This document shows, piece after piece, positions 16,925-26,659 of a stretch of 40,137 nucleotides of DNA. The stretch lies in contig NZ_PDWV01000037.1 in assembly GCF_010093385.1 (NCBI RefSeq), forward strand, positions 1-40,137, written 5' to 3'. The stretch is from Pseudoxanthomonas mexicana (lineage in GTDB: Bacteria; Pseudomonadota; Gammaproteobacteria; Xanthomonadales; Xanthomonadaceae). The notes under the pieces were generated by a model. It had not been told where the DNA came from. It ran no database searches and saw nothing but the letters and a program-made list of their open reading frames with translations. Numbering within the stretch: the first letter of the stretch is position 1; each line of letters opens with the position of its first letter. The translations under genes and the position numbers were made by a program.

Positions 16925-17599
16925 TCAGGCAGGCAGGGGCTTGCGCAACGCGTCGGTGGCCGGCACCGATTCAGGCTCGAGCGCCGCCGCTGCCCGCCAT
17001 GCCTGCATCGCCGGCAGCGCGAACAGCGCCTGCATGTAGCGGCGCGTGGTGTCGTCCACCTCCACACCATAACCGTCGAAGCGCACCGCCACCGGTGCAT
17101 ACATCGCATCGACGATGCCGAATCCGCCGAACAGGAAGTCGCCATCCCCGCCATGCGCCTCGCGCAGTTCGCGCCACAGCGCCTGGATGCGATCTATGTC
17201 GCGCTGGGCCGCGGCATCCCAGCGATAGGCATCCGGCGTGCGCCGGCTGTTCATCGGCAACTGCGTGCGCAGCGCGGTGAATCCGGCGTGCATTTCAGCG
17301 GCCGCCGCGCGTGCCACCGCACGTGCGGCACGCTCGCGCGGCCAGCCCTGGCCGTCCAGCCAGCGCTCGGTGGCGTACTCGCAGATCGCCAGCGAATCCC
17401 AGACGTGCACATCGCCATCGTGCAGGGCGGGCCCCTTGCCGGTCGGGGAATGGCGCCCGACTTCCGCGGCGAACTGCGGGGTATCCAGCGGCAGGCGGAC
17501 TTCTTCGAAGGCCACGCCGAAATGGCTGAGCAACAGCCAGGGGCGCAGCGACCAGGACGAGTAGTTCTTGTTGCCGATGACCAGGACGGGAAGGCGCAT
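16925..17599 (-). CDS. glutathione S-transferase family protein
   Basis: A 224-residue cytoplasmic GST-fold protein. The N-terminal thioredoxin-like domain starts [19 protein letters not shown], where the SSWSLR serine region is the usual glutathione-activating site; the cis-proline part reads SPTGKGPAL and the glutathione-binding acidic/serine pair [10 protein letters not shown]. The C-terminal all-helical domain follows ([18 protein letters not shown]). The substrate cannot be deduced. I use the ATG at 17599 rather than 17608 because the family motif begins directly after it. A TATCCT hexamer at 17629-17634 (minus strand) could be its -10, divergent from glnS. First of the GST-DUF2007-msrA series. 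Confidence 0.88.
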   Translation of the reverse strand: MRLPVLVIGNKNYSSWSLRPWLLLSHFGVAFEEVRLPLDTPQFAAEVGRHSPTGKGPALHDGDVHVWDSLAICEYATERWLDGQGWPRERAARAVARAAAAEMHAGFTALRTQLPMNSRRTPDAYRWDAAAQRDIDRIQALWRELREAHGGDGDFLFGGFGIVDAMYAPVAVRFDGYGVEVDDTTRRYMQALFALPAMQAWRAAAALEPESVPATDALRKPLPA

Positions 17600-17658
17600 G
17601 GACAGCACCGGAGGCGCGAGGGCCGTTCAGGATAGACCAGCCCGGGCGCCGGACGGGC

Positions 17659-17664
17659 TAAACT
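17659..17664 (+). promoter_or_regulatory. putative -10 element of glnS
   Basis: TAAACT 29 bases before the glnS ATG, in the short divergent GST/glnS gap. No clear -35 at standard spacing and no Shine-Dalgarno before the ATG. The same hexamer precedes the nitroreductase gene. Confidence 0.35.
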
Positions 17665-17693
17665 TGCGTTTTCCCGAGCCTGCTGCCTTCCCG

Positions 17694-19451
<1,758 letters not shown>

Positions 19452-19458
19452 TGCCGGC

Positions 19459-19490
19459 GCCTTTCACCGCGCCTTGAAGCGGCGAAAGGC
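19459..19490 (+). terminator. hairpin after glnS
   Basis: GCCTTTCACCGC (19459-19470) and GCGGCGAAAGGC (19479-19490) form a 12-bp stem with one A/C mismatch and an 8-base loop, 7 bases after the glnS stop. No T-tract. Terminator or 3'-end stabiliser. Confidence 0.45.
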
Positions 19491-19527
19491 AGGCTGGCGC
19501 GCACCACCACCGAGGAAGGAGTCCGCC

Positions 19528-19947
19528 ATGTCCCGCATCGCGCTGCGTCTGTTGCCTGCCATGCTGTCGTGCCTGTTCCTGTTCGCGCTGTCGGGCTGCG
19601 CGGCGCCGGCGTCCTCCGATGGCGTGGCGACCGATCCGCCCCCAGCATCGACGCCGGCACCCAAGCCCACCGGCGGAAACCTGCCGCCGCGCGAAGCCGG
19701 TGCGGTCACCGTGGACTACACCTGCCGGACCAGCGCCGACTGTGCGGTGAAGAACGTGGGCAACTGCTGCGGCGCGATGCCCGCCTGCGTCAACAAGGAC
19801 AGCCCCACCGACCCGCGGGGCGTCCACGCGCAATGCGCTGCGAGTGGCCGCATGAGCGTCTGCGGCTTCGCCGACGTGACCGCCTGCCAGTGCGTCAGCG
19901 GCCGCTGCGAATCCGATTCCTCTTCCCCGACCCTGCCTGCCCGGTAA
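19528..19947 (+). CDS. cysteine-rich lipoprotein of unknown function
   Basis: A 139-residue predicted lipoprotein. The start at 19528 is fixed by a strong AGGAAGGAG Shine-Dalgarno at 19513-19521; the signal peptide ends in the lipobox LSGC (lipid Cys about residue 24), followed by a Pro/Ala/Ser-rich tether. The folded part carries about ten further cysteines in a regular layout (TCRTSADC, NCCGAMPAC, QCAASG, SVCGF, ACQCVSGRC), so it is likely a small disulfide-stabilised domain facing the periplasm or cell surface. The C-SADC...CC...C pattern recalls secreted Cys-rich domains common in myxobacteria, but I cannot name the family. Its TAA stop shares a base with the ATG of the next gene (TAATG), so the two are coupled. 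Confidence 0.8.
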   Translation: MSRIALRLLPAMLSCLFLFALSGCAAPASSDGVATDPPPASTPAPKPTGGNLPPREAGAVTVDYTCRTSADCAVKNVGNCCGAMPACVNKDSPTDPRGVHAQCAASGRMSVCGFADVTACQCVSGRCESDSSSPTLPAR

Positions 19948-20507
19948 TGCTCTACCAACAGATCCACCTGACCCTGCCCGCCTGGACCCACGACCTGGTC
20001 GATCCCGCGGCGACCTACACCAGCGACGAAGAGAAGGTCGCGCTGGCCATCGAGCTCTCGCGTCGCAACGTCGACGCGAACTCCGGTGGTCCGTTCGGCG
20101 CGGCGGTATTCGGACCCGATCACCGCGTCATCAGCCTCGGGGTGAACCGGGTGATGCCGCACACCTGCTCGCTGGCGCACGCCGAGAACATGGCCTACAT
20201 GCTGGCGCAGCAGCGCCTGCAGACGCCGCGCCTCAACGATGTACTGGCGCCGGTGGTGCTGGCCACCTCCTCGCAGCCGTGCTGCCAGTGTTACGGCGCC
20301 ACCATCTGGGCCGGTATCGACCGCCTGCTGATCGGCGCGCGTGCCGAGGACGTGATGGAACTGACCGAGTTCGACGAAGGCCCGCTGCCGGCCGACTGGA
20401 TCGGCGAGCTCAACAAGCGCGGCATCGAAGTCGTGCGCGACCTGCGGCGCGACGACGCGCGCGCCGTGCTCCGCCGCTACGGCGAATCGGGCGGCGACAG
20501 GTACTGA
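19947..20507 (+). CDS. cytidine/deoxycytidylate-type nucleoside deaminase (guanine deaminase-like)
   Basis: A 186-residue zinc-dependent deaminase of the cytidine deaminase superfamily. The zinc and catalytic sites are seen as AHAEN (H78, E80) and PCCQCYGA (C112, C115). The GGPFGAAVFG strand at 47-56 matches the guanine deaminase / TadA branch rather than cytidine deaminases. The acidic loop ELTEFDEGPLP also resembles GuaD-type proteins. The exact base or nucleoside is unproven. The start overlaps the lipoprotein stop (TAATG), which looks like translational coupling, although a membrane lipoprotein and a cytoplasmic deaminase are an unexpected pair. Confidence 0.82.
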   Translation: MLYQQIHLTLPAWTHDLVDPAATYTSDEEKVALAIELSRRNVDANSGGPFGAAVFGPDHRVISLGVNRVMPHTCSLAHAENMAYMLAQQRLQTPRLNDVLAPVVLATSSQPCCQCYGATIWAGIDRLLIGARAEDVMELTEFDEGPLPADWIGELNKRGIEVVRDLRRDDARAVLRRYGESGGDRY

Positions 20508-20595
20508 GCCGGACGCAGGGAAGCCCTTCCCCGGCTTCTCCTGTACCCTGTGGTCGCGGCAGGAGCCGCAGCCCTCCGCTTCACGCGACCGTGCC

Positions 20596-21648
20596 ATGTC
20601 ATCGACGACCGGCCTGCTGGCCTATTGCCGCCAGGGATTCGAACCCGAACTTGCCGCCGAGCTGACCGAGCGCGCCGCGCTGGCCGGCTTCGCCGGCTAT
20701 GCCCGCGCGCAGCGCAACGATGGCCACGTGGTGTTCGTGTGCGAGGAAGCGCAGGCGCTCGACCGCGCCCTGCCCTGGCGCGAGCTGATCTTCGCCCGGC
20801 AGAAGCTGCGGCTGCTGGCCGAGCTGCGCGGCATCGACCCGAAGGACCGCATCACGCCCCTTCTCGCCGCCCTGGCCGGCGGCGGGCGCTACGGCGACCT
20901 GTGGGTGGAGCATCCGGATTCGGACAGCGCCAAGCCACTGGCGGGACTGGCGCGCAGTTTCGGCAACGCGCTGCGTCCGGCGCTGCGCAAGGCCGGGTTC
21001 CTCACCGAGAAAGACGATGCGCGCCTGCCGCGTCTGCACGTGGTGTTCGTGCAGGGCGACCACCTGTTCCTGTGCGCGGCGGACGCGCGCGACAGCGCGC
21101 CGTGGCCGCTCGGCATCCCGCGCCTGAAGCTGCTGCCGGATGCGCCTTCGCGCTCGGCGCTGAAACTGGAGGAAGCCTTCCTGTCGCTGCTCGACGATGC
21201 CCAGCGCGAAGCGCTGTTGAAGCCCGGCATGACCGCCGCCGACCTGGGTGCCGCGCCCGGCGGCTGGACCTGGGTGCTCACCCGCCACCACCTGCGCGTC
21301 ACCAGCGTCGACAATGGGCCGCTGCGCGAGCATGTGCTGGCCACGGGCCTGGTCGAGCACCTGCGCGCGGACGGCTTCCACTGGAAGCCCCCGCAACCGC
21401 TGGACTGGATGGTCTGCGACATGGTCGAGCAGCCACGACGGGTCGCCGAGCGCATGGCGCAGTGGTTCCGCGAAGGCTGGTGCCGGCACGCCGTGTTCAA
21501 CCTCAAGCTGCCGATGAAGAAGCGCTGGGACGAGACCAAGCTCTGCCTGGAGCTGTTCGCGGACCAGGCCGGCAGGCCGCTGGAGATCCGCGCGCGCCAG
21601 CTGTACCACGACCGCGAAGAGATCACCGTGTTCGCCACGCCGGGCTGA
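20596..21648 (+). CDS. rlmM: 23S rRNA (cytidine-2498 2'-O) methyltransferase RlmM
   Basis: A 350-residue protein matching RlmM (E. coli YgdE, 366 residues), which 2'-O-methylates C2498 of 23S rRNA. The N-terminal THUMP-like RNA-binding part (LLAYCRQGFEPELAAEL) is followed by a Rossmann methyltransferase domain: DLGAAPGGWTWVL for SAM binding, VTSVDNGPLR, DWMVCDMVEQP and FNLKLPMKKRWDE. The lysines and aspartates of the K-D-K-type catalytic set of 2'-O-methyltransferases are in these strings. The start at 20596 gives MSSTTGLLAYC; TACCCT at about 20544 may be the -10. It is monocistronic or cotranscribed with the lipoprotein gene 38 bases downstream. Confidence 0.95.
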   Translation: MSSTTGLLAYCRQGFEPELAAELTERAALAGFAGYARAQRNDGHVVFVCEEAQALDRALPWRELIFARQKLRLLAELRGIDPKDRITPLLAALAGGGRYGDLWVEHPDSDSAKPLAGLARSFGNALRPALRKAGFLTEKDDARLPRLHVVFVQGDHLFLCAADARDSAPWPLGIPRLKLLPDAPSRSALKLEEAFLSLLDDAQREALLKPGMTAADLGAAPGGWTWVLTRHHLRVTSVDNGPLREHVLATGLVEHLRADGFHWKPPQPLDWMVCDMVEQPRRVAERMAQWFREGWCRHAVFNLKLPMKKRWDETKLCLELFADQAGRPLEIRARQLYHDREEITVFATPG

Positions 21649-21686
21649 CACGTGCAGACCCAGTGCTCGCCCCCGAGGGGAAACCG

Positions 21687-22625
21687 ATGACGTCACCCTC
21701 GTCCACACGCATCGCGGCGGCGGTCCTTGCCGCGCTGCTGGCCGGTTGCGCGCATACGGACGTGTCCGAAGGCGGCGACGCGGCGGCGGAAGCGCTGTAC
21801 GTCGCGCGCGATGTCGTCGGCGACGGCGCGTTCGGTGAAGGCATCGAGGGCCCGGCCTTCGGTCCGGACGGTGCGCTGTATGCGGTGGGCTTCGGCCGCG
21901 GCGGCAGGATCGGGCGGGTGACCTTCGATGCCGATGGCAGCGGACGCGCGGACCTGTTCATGACGCTGCCCGCGGGCAGCGCCGGCAACGGCATCCGCTT
22001 CGATGCCGACGGCTTCATGTACGTGGCCGACTACACCGGCCACCACATCCTTCGCATCGATCCGCGCGACCGCTCGGTGGGCGTGTTCGCCACCCTGTCG
22101 GGCGCGCACCAGCCCAACGATCTCGCCTTCGCGCCGAACGGGATGTTCTACGCCAGCGACCCGGACTGGCGCACCGGCACCGGCCAGCTGTGGCGGATCC
22201 TGCCCTACGGCAGGGCCGCGCTGCTCGAAACCGGGATGGGCACCACCAACGGCGTGGAGGTCGGCCCCCGGGGCGACGTGCTGTACGTCAACGAGAGCGT
22301 GCAGCGGCGCGTATGGGCCTACGACCTGGACGCCAGCGGCGGGATATCCGGCAAGCGCCTGCTTATCGCCTTTCCGGACCATGGCCTGGCCGGCATGCGC
22401 ACCGACGTGCGGGGCAACCTCTACATCGCCCGGTACGGGGCCGGCACGGTGGCGGTGGTGTCGCCGCAGGGCGAGCTGCTGCACGAAGTGCGGCTCAAGG
22501 GACGCAAGCCGACCAACGTCGCCTTCGGGGGGCCCGACGGACGCACGGTGTTCGTCACCCTGCAGGACCGTGGCGCCATCGAAGCCTTCCGTACGGAACT
22601 GCCCGGGCGCGAAACCGGCCCGTAA
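21687..22625 (+). CDS. SMP-30/gluconolactonase-like beta-propeller lipoprotein
   Basis: A 312-residue predicted lipoprotein: signal MTSPSSTRIAAAVLAALLAGC with lipobox LAGC. The mature part has repeating propeller-blade strings typical of SMP-30/NHL proteins: GPAFGPDGALYAVGF, GNGIRFDADGFMYVADY, NDLAFAPNGMFYASD, NGVEVGPRGDVLYVNE and MRTDVRGNLYIARY, giving six blades. Such proteins hydrolyse sugar lactones or bind ligands; the conserved acidic residues (E of EGPAF, N of NGV, D of the D-V/L blades) suggest a divalent metal site. The substrate is unknown. The start at 21687 has GAGGGG upstream. It faces the GDSL gene convergently with 12 bases between the stops. Confidence 0.85.
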   Translation: MTSPSSTRIAAAVLAALLAGCAHTDVSEGGDAAAEALYVARDVVGDGAFGEGIEGPAFGPDGALYAVGFGRGGRIGRVTFDADGSGRADLFMTLPAGSAGNGIRFDADGFMYVADYTGHHILRIDPRDRSVGVFATLSGAHQPNDLAFAPNGMFYASDPDWRTGTGQLWRILPYGRAALLETGMGTTNGVEVGPRGDVLYVNESVQRRVWAYDLDASGGISGKRLLIAFPDHGLAGMRTDVRGNLYIARYGAGTVAVVSPQGELLHEVRLKGRKPTNVAFGGPDGRTVFVTLQDRGAIEAFRTELPGRETGP

Positions 22626-22630
22626 CGCCG

Positions 22631-22650
22631 CGGCCGCTCACTTGCGGCCG
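22631..22650. terminator. hairpin between convergent lipoprotein and GDSL genes
   Basis: CGGCCGC (22631-22637), a 6-base loop and GCGGCCG (22644-22650) form a perfect 7-bp stem that overlaps the GDSL stop codon. It can serve both strands, without a T-tract. Confidence 0.4.
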
Positions 22651-23411
22651 AGCGCCTCCTCGATCGCCCGCTGGGCCAGCGGCGCCATCACCGCATAGCC
22701 GGCCGGCGTGGGATGCACGCCATCCGCGGCCAGCCGGGCATCCAGTCCGCCTTCGGCGTTGACCATGGCCCGGTGGTAATCCAGATGCACGGCCCCCGAC
22801 GCGCGCGCGTAGGCCTCGACCCATCGGTTCAGCGCCTTGATCGGCTCGGCCGGTCGGTAGCCCGGTCGCCAGGGGTAGGCGCTGGCGGGCAGCACGGATG
22901 CCAGCACCACGCGGATGCCGTTGGCCTGCGCCAGCTGCACCATCGAACGCAGGTTGTCTTCGATCATGCGCTGCGTGGCTGGTCCGGTATTACCGGCGAT
23001 GTCATTGGTTCCGGCCAGGATCACCACCACCTCCGGGTTAAGCGCGATCACGTCCTGGCGGAAGCGCACCAGCATCTGTGCGGTCGTCTGCCCGGAGATG
23101 CCGCGGTTGACGTACGGCTTGCCCGGGAAGAACGACGTGTCCGCCACGCGCCCCCACCCGTCGGTGATGGAATCCCCGTAGAACACCACGCGGCCCGCTT
23201 CGTGCGCGGGCAGGCGCGCGTTGTCGTCCCGATAGCGCGCCAGACCGGGCCAGTCGAGCAGGCGCTGCTGCAGCCCCTGCACGCGCTCGGGCGCGAGCGA
23301 GGCCGCCGGGGCGATGTAGTCCGGATCCACCGCGAGCGCCTGCGTCTCCGCCTGGGCGACAGCGGCAGTCAGCAAGGGGACAAGCAACAGGGCGCAACGT
23401 ACGAGAGGCAT
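22638..23411 (-). CDS. SGNH/GDSL-family secreted esterase-like hydrolase
   Basis: A 257-residue protein with a Sec signal (MPLVRCALLLVPLLTAAVAQA) and a full SGNH catalytic set: block I VFYGDSITDGW with Ser81, block II RGISG (Gly), block III LAGTNDIAG with Asn136, and block V ADGVHPTPAGY with Asp230 and His233. SGNH hydrolases cut acyl, acetyl or other esters; sequence alone does not give the substrate. The mature enzyme should be periplasmic or secreted. Residues between 182 and 195 (RPGYRPAEPIKALNRW) match the group acting on carbohydrate esters or platelet-activating factor acetylhydrolase-like proteins. A TAGGGT hexamer about 30 bases upstream of the ATG may be its -10. Confidence 0.88.
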   Translation of the reverse strand: MPLVRCALLLVPLLTAAVAQAETQALAVDPDYIAPAASLAPERVQGLQQRLLDWPGLARYRDDNARLPAHEAGRVVFYGDSITDGWGRVADTSFFPGKPYVNRGISGQTTAQMLVRFRQDVIALNPEVVVILAGTNDIAGNTGPATQRMIEDNLRSMVQLAQANGIRVVLASVLPASAYPWRPGYRPAEPIKALNRWVEAYARASGAVHLDYHRAMVNAEGGLDARLAADGVHPTPAGYAVMAPLAQRAIEEALGRK

Positions 23412-23559
23412 GGGGGATTTCCGGTGAATGGGGCTGGCGTACCCTACGCGATCCGGCGCCGCGCGGCACCTGCCACGCCGGCACCCACGGCATGCGATGG
23501 TTTAGTCTCAGCCCCTGCAATCCGGCCAGGACATACTGGCCCGACAGCGAAGGAGCGTC

Positions 23560-24282
23560 ATGAATCCCCTTTCCCTCAAGGACCCCGCCGGCTTCGGCAA
23601 CGAGTTCCTGCGCCTGACCCTGCTGCAGGGATTCCAGTCGCTGACCAAGCGCGACCTGGAGTTGCTGATCTTCGTCCTGCTGGAGCGCGATGGCGCCATC
23701 GGCCGCGACGAATCCAACTTCACGGTCGCCGGCAAGCTGCGCGTGACGCCTGCCAAGGTCAAGGCGCTGCGTCGCGACGGCTATGCGCGCTGGCGGGCGC
23801 TGGTGCCGGAGGAACGCGATGCGGCCCTGCAGCGCATCGTGGCGACCGTGCTGACCGAGGCCAACCTGAAGGCCGGCGCGAAGCATGTCAGCGAACGCAG
23901 CCGCAAGGACGGCTTCCTCGCCATCCGCATCGAGCATCCGGACGACCACCAGCAGTTCGAACAGGCCATCCTCGACGTGGGCGCGCTGCCGGTGTACGAG
24001 CGCAACCGCGAGGTCGTCGCGGTGCGCTTCGACACCCTGCTGGCGATCGCCGAGCGCTGGGGCTACCTGCAGACGGATCCTGCGTCCGTCGTCGCGGAAC
24101 TGAAGAAGCTGACCCCCACTGCCGAAGAAGTGGCCGACCTGCTGAAGAAGGACGTCCCCAAGCTGCGTTGGCAGGACGCGCGCAATGCGCTCAACAGCCT
24201 GGGCGCGAAAGCCGTCACGAGTACCGCCGAGGGCGGGCTGAAGGGCCTGCTGAAGATCGTGTTCCCGTTCATCCCGGGCTGA
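23560..24282 (+). CDS. hypothetical protein with N-terminal HTH-like region
   Basis: A 240-residue protein that I do not recognise. The N-terminal 80 residues look like a helix-turn-helix: LTKRDLELLIFVLLERDG, then FTVAGKLRVTPAKVKALRRDGYARW, a pattern of two helices around a turn followed by a recognition-type helix rich in Lys/Arg. The middle part (DGFLAIRIEHPDDHQQFEQAI and RNREVVAVRFDTLLAIAERWG) is alpha/beta. The C-terminal stretch has VVAELKKLTP and ends hydrophobically (GLLKIVFPFIPG), which could be a membrane-touching or packing segment. There is no signal peptide. A strong GAAGGAG Shine-Dalgarno precedes the ATG, and third-position G/C bias is high, so it is a real gene. Neighbours are a divergent GDSL hydrolase and a convergent oxidoreductase, giving no functional hint. 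Confidence 0.85.
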   Translation: MNPLSLKDPAGFGNEFLRLTLLQGFQSLTKRDLELLIFVLLERDGAIGRDESNFTVAGKLRVTPAKVKALRRDGYARWRALVPEERDAALQRIVATVLTEANLKAGAKHVSERSRKDGFLAIRIEHPDDHQQFEQAILDVGALPVYERNREVVAVRFDTLLAIAERWGYLQTDPASVVAELKKLTPTAEEVADLLKKDVPKLRWQDARNALNSLGAKAVTSTAEGGLKGLLKIVFPFIPG

Positions 24283-24288
24283 CAGGAT

Positions 24289-25416
24289 TCAGGCGGACGC
24301 GATCTCCACCCGCCTTCCTCCGGCGCGCGCGGACGCGAAGATCGCATCCAGGGCGAGCATGTCGCGCCAGCCCTCCTCGCCGGGCACGCGCGGCGGACGA
24401 CGTTCCAGGATGGCCAGCGCATCGGCATCCATCTGCCGCGCCTGCTGCGCGGGCGTGGCGCCGATCACAGCGTCGAAGCGGCGCCCGTCGCTGGCCTGGC
24501 CACGCACGCCTTCGTACGCCTGGAACGGCGACAGTTCGTACCAGCCCTCCTCGCACTCGGCGCGCAGCAGGTTGAGGTTGCGGCCGAAGCTGGTTTCGCA
24601 CGCGGCGGTCACGCCGTCCGGAAATTCGAGGCGGAAGCGCATCGTCTCGTCGACACCACGGAAGATCTCCGGCCGCTCCACCGACGAGGTCGCGGTGACC
24701 GCGACCGGTTCGGCACCGGTGGTGTAGCGCGCGGCATTGAGCGCGTAGACGCCCATGTCGTACATCGCGCCGCCGCCGCGCGCCGCGTCCAGGCGCCAGG
24801 TATCGCGGCTGGCGCCGTCGAACCCATGGAAACCGGCCTCGGCGCGGATGTGCCTCAAGCGGCCGAACGGCCGGGACCTCGCAAGCGCCATCACCGCCTG
24901 CGTATTGGGTTCGTGCTGCATGCGGTAGCCGATCGCCAGCTGCACGCGGTGCTGCCGGCAGGCGTCGATCATCGCGCGCGCTTCGGCCGCGTCCATCGCC
25001 ATCGGCTTCTCGCACCACACGTGTTTGCCCGCGGCGGCCGCGCGCAGGGTGAACGGCTTGTGCAGGTGGTTGGGCAGCACGACGTAGACGACGTCGATGT
25101 CGGAGTTCTCGACGATGCGGTCGAAGCCTGCGTAGTCGTAGACGTTGCGATCGGGAATGCCGTATCGCCGCTGCCACTCCGCCGCCTTCGCGGGCGTGCC
25201 GGTGACGATGCCGGCCAGGCGGCAGTGCTTCGTCGCCTGCAGCGCGGGCGCCAGCAGGTCGCGACTGTAGTAACCCAGACCGACCAGGGCGACGCCGAGC
25301 GGTCGCGAACGCTTGGCGTGCACGCATGGCATCACGCCTGCCAGGCCGGCCGCCGCCAGGGTGCCCAGCAGGCGCCGGCGGGCGGGATCGTGCACGGGAG
25401 AAGCGTCGTCGTTCAT
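24289..25416 (-). CDS. Gfo/Idh/MocA-family oxidoreductase with Tat signal
   Basis: A 375-residue NAD(P)-dependent oxidoreductase. The N-terminus has a twin-arginine signal (ARRRLLGTLAAAGLAGVMP), so the folded protein with its cofactor is probably exported to the periplasm, as are several glucose-fructose oxidoreductases. The Rossmann fold follows at about 40-60 (VALVGLGYYSRDLLAPAL), with VVLPNHLHKPF, HVWCEKPMAMD (the family's E-K-P motif) and the C-terminal beta domain ending in RVEIASA. The sugar substrate is unknown. It lies 55 bases downstream of the ubiquinone hydroxylase genes on the same strand and might be cotranscribed. It ends 6 bases from the convergent hypothetical gene. Confidence 0.9.
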   Translation of the reverse strand: MNDDASPVHDPARRRLLGTLAAAGLAGVMPCVHAKRSRPLGVALVGLGYYSRDLLAPALQATKHCRLAGIVTGTPAKAAEWQRRYGIPDRNVYDYAGFDRIVENSDIDVVYVVLPNHLHKPFTLRAAAAGKHVWCEKPMAMDAAEARAMIDACRQHRVQLAIGYRMQHEPNTQAVMALARSRPFGRLRHIRAEAGFHGFDGASRDTWRLDAARGGGAMYDMGVYALNAARYTTGAEPVAVTATSSVERPEIFRGVDETMRFRLEFPDGVTAACETSFGRNLNLLRAECEEGWYELSPFQAYEGVRGQASDGRRFDAVIGATPAQQARQMDADALAILERRPPRVPGEEGWRDMLALDAIFASARAGGRRVEIASA

Positions 25417-25471
25417 CGCGGCAACCTCGTGGGGGAATCCCGAGGCTACCGCATGCCTGCAGCCGATGTCG

Positions 25472-26659
25472 TCAACGCCCGCGCTGACCCGCTGCGTGAC
25501 GCCAGAAGAAGTCCACCAGGGGTGGCAGCTTGCCGGCCAGCCCCAGCAGCGGCCCGCGCAACAGGGTCAGGTGCATCTCGTCGTTGGAGAACAGACGGTT
25601 GATGCCGTCGAAGGCATGGGCCGCGGTCGCATTCTCGCTGCGGCGCTGGCGCGCCCAGCGCTCAAGCCGGTGCGGCGCATCCCAGTCGGCACGCTTGGCG
25701 GTGGCGGCACGGATGCCGTCGCGCAGCGCCGCGACATCGCGCAGGCCCAGGTTGACGCCTTGCCCCGCCAGCGGATGGACCACGTGCGCGGCATCGCCCG
25801 CGACGATCACCCGCCCGGCGACATAGTCCCGGGCCAGCTGGCGCCTCAACGGAAACGCGGCGCGTGGCGAGGCCAGGGCCACTTCGCCGCGCTGACCGCC
25901 CATGGCCTGCGTCAGCTCCCGGCCGAAGCTGGCTTCATCAAGCGCCAGCACACGCTCGGCCTCCGCGTCGGGCAACGTCCAGACGATGGAGCTGAGGCCT
26001 TCCGCGAACGGGAGGAATGCCAGCGGACCACTCGACAGGAAGCGTTGCCACGCAGTGTCCTCGTGCGGCTCCGCGGTGCGCACGAACGCCACCACGCCAC
26101 GCTGCGCGTAATCGTGTGCGGCGACCTCCAGCCCGGCCAGACGCCGCAACGTGGAATCGCCGCCGTCGGCAGCCACCGCCAGCCGCGCATCGATACGCGT
26201 GCCGTCGTCCAGCCGCAGCGTCACGCCGTCCGCGTCCTGCTCCATCGCCTCCACGCGCGCCGGGCAGCGCACCTGCACGCCGGCCGCCGGCAGCGCGGCC
26301 CACAGCCGATCGACCAGCAATGCGTTCTCGACGATCCAGCCCAGCTGCGTGCGCCCCAGTGCATCGGCATCGAAGCGCAGCTCGTCGCCGCCCGCCGCGT
26401 CCCAGACGCGCATGCGCCGGTAAGGCTGCGCGCGCGCATCACGCACTGCGTCCCATACGCCGGCCGCGTCGAGCAGCGCCGCGTTGTCGGGCGCGAAGGC
26501 ATACACCCGCAGATCCGGCTGCGACGGCGACCAGCGCGGCGGCTCGCGGCCTTCGACCAGCATCACCTCCAGTCCCTCACGCGCCAGCACCAGCGCGCAG
26601 GCCGCACCCACCACGCCGCCGCCGACGACGGCCACGTCGATCTGTCCGCGCCGCTTCAT
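25472..26659 (-). CDS. UbiH/UbiF/VisC-family FAD-dependent hydroxylase
   Basis: A 395-residue flavin monooxygenase of the ubiquinone-biosynthesis hydroxylase family. FAD motifs are complete: VAVVGGGVVGAACAL at the N-terminus, the middle DG motif in AVAADGGDSTLRR, and GDAAHVVHPLAGQGVNLGLRD toward the C-terminus. It hydroxylates one position of the benzoquinone ring, C5 (UbiI) or C6 (UbiF); sequence alone does not separate these. The GDAAH motif here differs from the GNAAQ of its partner gene. It starts inside the end of the ubiH gene (ATGA overlap of 4 bases), implying translational coupling and a shared pathway. Confidence 0.9.
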   Translation of the reverse strand: MKRRGQIDVAVVGGGVVGAACALVLAREGLEVMLVEGREPPRWSPSQPDLRVYAFAPDNAALLDAAGVWDAVRDARAQPYRRMRVWDAAGGDELRFDADALGRTQLGWIVENALLVDRLWAALPAAGVQVRCPARVEAMEQDADGVTLRLDDGTRIDARLAVAADGGDSTLRRLAGLEVAAHDYAQRGVVAFVRTAEPHEDTAWQRFLSSGPLAFLPFAEGLSSIVWTLPDAEAERVLALDEASFGRELTQAMGGQRGEVALASPRAAFPLRRQLARDYVAGRVIVAGDAAHVVHPLAGQGVNLGLRDVAALRDGIRAATAKRADWDAPHRLERWARQRRSENATAAHAFDGINRLFSNDEMHLTLLRGPLLGLAGKLPPLVDFFWRHAAGQRGR

